NCBI GenBank assembly: GCA_008360975.2
Contig: CM039187.1
Location: forward strand, 17,935,094-17,999,093
Direction: 5' to 3'
Source of the DNA: Lichenostomus cassidix
Taxonomy: Eukaryota > Chordata > Aves > Passeriformes > Meliphagidae
Length of the DNA: 64,000 nucleotides
The position numbers were made by a program, and so were the translations under genes. The notes under the pieces are model-generated. The model ran no database searches. It was not told the origin of the DNA and saw only the letters and a program-made list of their open reading frames with translations. Below, piece after piece: positions 58,301 through 64,000 of the stretch (its first letter is position 1; every line of letters starts with the position of its first letter).

Positions 58301-61300
58301 ATCGTAAGGAAGCGTGAAGTTTCACGGCAGACTGAGAAATAGTCAGAATTCCTTCATGCTTCCTGGAGCTCGTTGGCAGGCAGAGTAATGATCGGGTTGT
58401 TCCAAACTGTAACGCTTTAACTTGTCATTTTAGTACGCTGAAAGTGCAAGCAAAGAGAGAATTACAATGTGCCAACGCGAGATCAGTTGGTCTCAAACTG
58501 CAGTGCAAGAGGGCACGCAGCTCAGCCCTGCAGTTGGCAAATGACTGGTCTACTTCCGAGCAAAGCAAATTTGTGAAATTACCCAGCAGCACCAACACAG
58601 AAGGGACAATTTAGCTAGAGCTTGAGTGGAGGTGGAAAGAGATGTTGGAAGGAAGATGGGGGTGGAAGAGGAGAGAGCCGGTCTGACAGTAACACTTCAG
58701 CTGAGGCAGCAGCAATCTTTATGAATTTGTGCTTCTAAAATTGGTTTGGAGTAGCGTCAGATGAGGCTGAGATTGATCTAGTGATAGCCCTAGTCAAACA
58801 TTTTCAGAGAAAAGTTTTCTTTGAAAAACTCTTATTTATTAGATGTTTTGTTTGAAACCTGTCAACACTTACCAATTTCTAGTGATGCAGAGTTCTGCTA
58901 AGCCTGCCTGAGGAGCAGGATTGCTGGGAACTTCAGTGTTCCTGTCTCAAGGGTATGCCCCAGCACCCAGAATAATACCTGCTGGGGGTGTTGGCAGCTT
59001 CTCAGCTGCAGCCCAAACGTTTGGTGCTAGCTCTCCTCAGAGCACCCTTGCAGCTGCTTGGAGAAAGTGAGACATCCCCTGGGACTCGATTCTGCTGCAG
59101 TTGCTGAAAATGGTAGGACTGCTAAAGTCTGGACAGCTGCCCTTTTGCTGAGAACTTGTGTGACTTAGGTCTAATGTAAACTTAAGAAATTAACAATTCA
59201 CTGAGTATTTGTTGTTATGGTGTTGGGGGTTTTGTTGTTCTTATGATTATTAGTGTTTTTTTAACTTGGCTTTCAGCTAGCCCTAGCCAGCAGTTCTACT
59301 TATAGACATGAACTAGTTGAAAAGAAGTAATTTTCTGTTTTGAGGTGTCACATTGGAAGAAAGGCTGCATGCTTTTCATGCCTCAGAGTATGAACATGGG
59401 GATACAGTTGTTGGAGGTGTCCAGATGAGGTCTAGTGCTAGAAAACACACCTGTTCCTTGGCTGCTTTTGCAGTCTAAAGTGTTATGAGGATAGATTAAT
59501 TCAGCATGCTGGATGAACTTTCTATATTTTCAGGATGAGATTTTTTTTAAATTTAAACTTCTGTTATTTTAGTTCTAACATTTTGGATGAGCAACTCTCC
59601 CATGTTCAAGGGTGAAAGGACTTAATCTTCCCAGCTGCTGAGGCTGTCACAGGTACTTTAGGCAATGTATCAAAGTGTCTTCTCCGACAGCAGATTTCCT
59701 TACTGACATTAGTTTGTCTTCCAAACGCTGACATTAGTGGGGAAGGCAGGGCACTGATGGAATGTGACAGCTTCCAGTCATGATGCTGCTCAAGGAAGGA
59801 GTTGTAGGTGGTTGTTACAAGCCCTGAATTGATCCTGCTGCCTAAGAAAAAGCAGTCTTCTGCTATGGCTCTTTGCTGCCATATACCTCAGTCAGCCCTA
59901 CTGTACCTGACTGATAGCTAGCTTCAGAAAATGTGAATTATAGAGTGTGCATGGCTATCTGCCAGGAAGAAAGGAAAACAGGAATGAAGTGTCTTCTTTT
60001 TTTTTCTAGTTTTTTGGTTTCATTTGGTTTTTGTTTGTTTTTTTTGCTCTTGTTCTGCCCTTGCACCCTCCCCCCAAAAATACATGGAACTCTTGGTTCT
60101 CTAGGAGTGTTTAATTAGCATTCTGCAAGAGCCTGTGGATGGACCATAAAAAATTAACAGTCTTTGAAAGATGGAACTTCCAGGAACCCTGAACAACCTT
60201 GTGCTTGGACTCTGTCTGCACGTGACAGACAAAGAGTAAACAGCAAAGCGATAGAAGGCAGTAAGGAGTGGAAAACTTCAAGTCTGGGAAAAATTTCCCT
60301 TCTAGGGGATAAGGTATTAGAAGGGGAATCTTCCTGGGGGACAGGTTATCCATTTACTGCTCGTGCCAGTTCTTTCTCTGTAGCATCTAGTGCTAACTGC
60401 TGCAGGAACTGTGAACCATGTAAATCACACATCTAATTCACTGTATTAATTTCCATAGTGAGACAGAACTCATGCAGGGTTTACTGGGACTTCTGTTTTG
60501 CTGACCTGTGGATTGACTGCAAAGATCTGGTGGCAGCTTGTTGTAGCATAGCAGAGCTGGCATTAAACTTGCTGGGTGGGCTTTGTTCACTGTGAATTTT
60601 CGCAGCTCCTGGTTGTTGAAATGCTCTTCACTGAGATAGGGTCAGTTTTACTAGTTCCATTTGGATTTTACTGAAAACTTGCCAAAAGAACTCATAATTT
60701 CTAAACCAGGTTATTTTTCACTGCTTCCCACAATGTTTTTGCGGGATTTTACCAAGGTATCCACGTTCATGTGAAGCATTAAAAAACCAAATAGCTGATT
60801 ACCTAGTGTTTATTGATTCTGGGGTAGGTAAATGGACGAGAGCCCTTGGAGGTCTGGTCTTTTTGCGATTAAAGGTATGCTTTAAGAGCTTTGTTACCCT
60901 TAAATTTAATTCACCACCAGACAGACAGACAGTTCACAAACAGCAAGAGATCTCAACCATCAGCAGTTTCTAGTGCTTGTAGTGTCTTTTCCCCAGGGAC
61001 CAAGAAGGAAGGCTGAGCTTTATAATATGTCATGTTTGGGCCAGTCTAGATCAAAGGTATACATAAATGACTGTTAAACTTCTCTGTATTTTAAAATGAG
61101 TGCCACTCTGGAGATCACATCTGGTACCTGCTGGCAAGCAGGGGGGCTTAGTAGCAAATCTTGAATTTAACCTGGCAGAATGTCATGGTTGAATGAACTC
61201 AACTGTAAACAATGTTGTAAATTTTTTATGAAGTACCAATATATTACCTTGGGTGGAAAATAGTAAAAGGTTCTAGAAACTGGGGCTGAGATTTTCCATA

Positions 61301-64000
61301 GTTAGATGAAACATAGCTAGTAGTTGAACACTTTATCCTTGGAGGCTAATTTAAGGATCCCAGTTGTAAACCTTGCAAAATATGTAGCCAAAATTCATAT
61401 GGAATATGAATATTGCATATTTTGCTGGTGGGTAAATCCGGTGTATCAGTTAGGTATGCCTTGATATGTGCCTCTTAAAGTTTCTGTGTGTCCTTCAAAA
61501 GGCATCAGGACAGAATACGTGTCAGCAGTCCATTCTGCAGGTGAAGCTGCAGATGAACAACTGCACCAGAGTTTCTCCTTGGGAAAACAGGCATTGGACT
61601 TAAGAACATTGTTTATCAGGTCACTGCTCACTCAGCTAAGGCTGAGTTTGTCTCCCAGTTTGGTCATTGCTTCAGTAAGATTGTGTGTTTATGCACCATC
61701 CGGGATAAGAGGTTCATTACAAGGAATAAAAATGCTGTCAGCTGTTCTTCCCTGAGCAGGTAGCTTGACTCCTGTCATGTCCTCAACACAGGATGAGAAA
61801 TCTTTCTCTTGGAATCAAAGGTTCAGTTGGGTAATACAGAGGAGAAGGAAAGAAAGGTAGAGGATGACAAACTCTAGGGTGACAAACCAAAAAAGAAGAA
61901 GAAAAAGAAGGAAAAGAATAGGGTTCAAGGTTACACACAAAGTTGCTAATTTTTAAAACAGTATACAAATCCTTTGTGCCTCCCTTCCTCTCAAATGTAC
62001 TTTATTTTTTAAAAGCCTCTTGGTTCCTCTTTAGTGTGTATACTGAGCCTGCAAGGAAGAGGCTGAAGAAACCTCCGTGCTTCTTAATAAATAGCTAGGC
62101 TTCCCCTGGGTCTGATCTGCTGATTCTAATGACCAGAATAATTTGTCACTCAGACTTACTTACTGCTAATAAGTCCATTCCATTGTGCAGCTTGAGGAAG
62201 GGAGTTGTGCTTCTGTTCTTTTTGCTAGAGTTGGGTTTTAAGTTCTGCTTTCTTGTTACACAACAATTTCCATGGGCACACCAGTGAGGGTCCACACATT
62301 GCTGTGACTCCTAGCACTGAAACTAGAAGCTGGCTTCTAGACATGGCATTTGGGTGAATTTTGCCTGTGGAGGACCATTTGAGTATCAATAACTGAAAAG
62401 GAAGCAACAAATTCACTTTGTACAACCTGCCCTATAGCACCAGTTAAATATTGAGGAAGTATTCTGTCAGATCTTCTACTGTAAGGACTTCTCTTGGCAG
62501 TGGACCTGGCCTGTACTTTCCTGGGAGAGGGAAGGTAGTGTCACAGGATTATTAGTGGGAGCCCCTTGTCTCCAAATTACTGCAGGATTTACAAAAGGGA
62601 TGCCTTTGTTTCATCTCATTCGTAAAGGTCTCCTGAAGCATTTCTTTGTTGAAGAGACTCCTTCAAAACCAATGGGAGCTGTAGCAAGACAAAGCTTTCT
62701 CTGCCTATTTATATTTGCTTTCACTGTCACTGGCTCCTTGTCTCATCCAGGACAGAGGATTAATCTCTCTGATCCCTCTATTTCTGGTTGTAAAAGAGCA
62801 GTGTGCTATTGAGGGTGATTCACTACTATGCCAATCCTTGTTATAATCTGTTGTAACTATGAATGCATCAGACAGAAGAGGAAGGCTAATGGAAAAATGT
62901 GGCATATTTCTGTGTATGGCTTTTTTTTCCCCCCCCTATGTGTATGTATATTCTTATATATATTTATGGGGAGGTTGATGGATTAGAGAACAGGAAGTGA
63001 GGAAATACAGGGCTCTGCTGTGGTTTCATAACATGGGCCACATAATAGCAAGAAATTCTTGCAAATGACTCTGCTTGACCTGTCTGAGTGCAGTTTTATC
63101 TCCTTCATGCATGTTTCCCATGGCCTCCTTCAGCAAACCACTCCTAAAGGGCTTGCACTTAACAACATGATGAACTCTGCTGCGATTGATAGAAAGTGAA
63201 AGTTGGCAGTGGCTTTTCTGTTCATCATAAGCCTGGTGAAGTCTGGCATACCAGAGGAATGTGAAGAGCATGAGGTCATAGTTTACCATAGGTGATGACA
63301 GAGAGGAAAACACACATGGGAGCAGTCTGGCTCTTTCTGAAGTTGACATTAGGCTTTGGTTTTCTGTTCCTTTCTAGTAAATGACGTGAGTTTCCCTTGT
63401 AGTTCTGCATCCAAAATGTTGTCCTTTTAACTGTGATTATTGTTAGAGCTTTTAGGGTAATCATCTTGAGCTTGCCTGCCAAATCTGAGCTGGAAGTGCC
63501 AGGACTAGGAAGGACAGTTGTTGTCAGTGTTTTTTCTCTAGCGCAATCTGTGACCATTGATTTACATTGAAGCTGCTTCTATAAAATGTGTCTGTATGTG
63601 TACATGTATCTGTGCATGCATATCATCCATGGAAACCAGGTAGACTGAAGATTTGCTGCTCTTTGGCATTGCAAGTGATCTCTAGAAGGAAAAAGATTTT
63701 TTTACACCAAACATGATAAATGCATACTGAACTAAATGGTGTCTAGTTTCAATGAGAAGAAAAAAAGGCACTTAGCTTTAAAAAGAAGAGGAAGTTCACT
63801 TGCAGCTACAGTGTTTTTTTGTGAGAGACAGGAAATCTGAGGTTTTTTTCCTGCTTCTGACCTCTCTTTTCTAGTTTAAATTACTTCACCTATGCATACC
63901 TTAGTTTCCTGCAACTCAGTTGTCATTGATGCCATGGTATTTGTAAGGTTCTTGGATTTTTTAATTAATTTTTTTTTAACCTGTTTCCAAAGGGGAAGTG
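58301..64000. other. probable first intron of the gene starting in the second CpG island
   Basis: AT-richer sequence without recognisable coding exons. It holds a short CAGA repeat (about 60918-60932), an A/G-rich run (about 61889-61920) and a C8/T8 plus TA-rich stretch (about 62921-62965). No RING-CH or transmembrane MARCHF8 exon is visible. Confidence 0.5.

Noticed and set aside
57085..58342. Long open frames on both strands in the second CpG island (up to 300 codons).
   Set aside because: Same artefact of high GC. Overlapping frames are all open and low-complexity; none resembles MARCHF8 or another family.
60164..60436. Plus-strand 90-codon frame in the last region, considered as a MARCHF8 exon.
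   Set aside because: No RING-CH cysteines, no transmembrane segment and no similarity to the MARCHF8 N terminus as I recall it.

Overview
The window is vertebrate nuclear DNA, almost certainly from a bird and probably from a passerine. The genes are split into many short exons by GT-AG introns. Two CpG islands mark promoters. Two retroelement copies look avian: an LTR fragment of avian ERV type in a WASHC2 intron, and a short element at 23498-23638. The short element joins a tRNA-Ile-like head to a CR1-like tail, the architecture of passerine SINEs such as TguSINE1.

Region 1 (1-24786, + strand) is the 3' two thirds of WASHC2 (FAM21), the long flexible subunit of the WASH complex. I could place 21 complete coding exons and perhaps a fragment of one more. 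Together they give about 1,034 codons in one continuous frame, ending in the family-typical [11 protein letters not shown] tail. The protein part seen here is the disordered tail: roughly twenty acidic L-F / I-F motifs that dock retromer (VPS35), plus the basic capping-protein-interaction segment. The N-terminal head that joins the WASH core lies upstream of the window.

Region 2 (24787-27230) is the WASHC2 3' UTR and a short intergenic gap with no gene that I recognise.

Region 3 (27230-48370, + strand) is a complete ZFAND4 (ANUBL1) gene. It has a CpG-island promoter, a non-coding first exon, nine coding exons (716 aa) and an AATAAA poly(A) signal. The protein has an N-terminal ubiquitin-like domain exactly as long as ubiquitin, a long disordered middle, and a C-terminal AN1 zinc finger.

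Region 4 (48371-57090) is about 8.7 kb of intergenic DNA with minor repeats. Region 5 (57090-58300) is a second CpG island with several + strand splice donors. From gene order (WASHC2 - ZFAND4 - MARCHF8 in mammals, from memory) it is probably the MARCHF8 promoter and first exon. The rest, to 64000, would then be its first intron; no MARCHF8 coding exon is visible.

The genes are neighbours by conserved synteny, not an operon. WASHC2 acts in endosomal sorting, ZFAND4 is a ubiquitin-like/AN1 protein of poorly known function, and MARCHF8 (if present) is a membrane ubiquitin ligase. I found no undescribed multi-gene system. The points most worth checking are the LF-motif exon architecture, a GC-AG intron, a stop-generating decoy acceptor, upstream ORFs in ZFAND4, the passerine SINE, an LTR beside a splice acceptor, and two hairpins.
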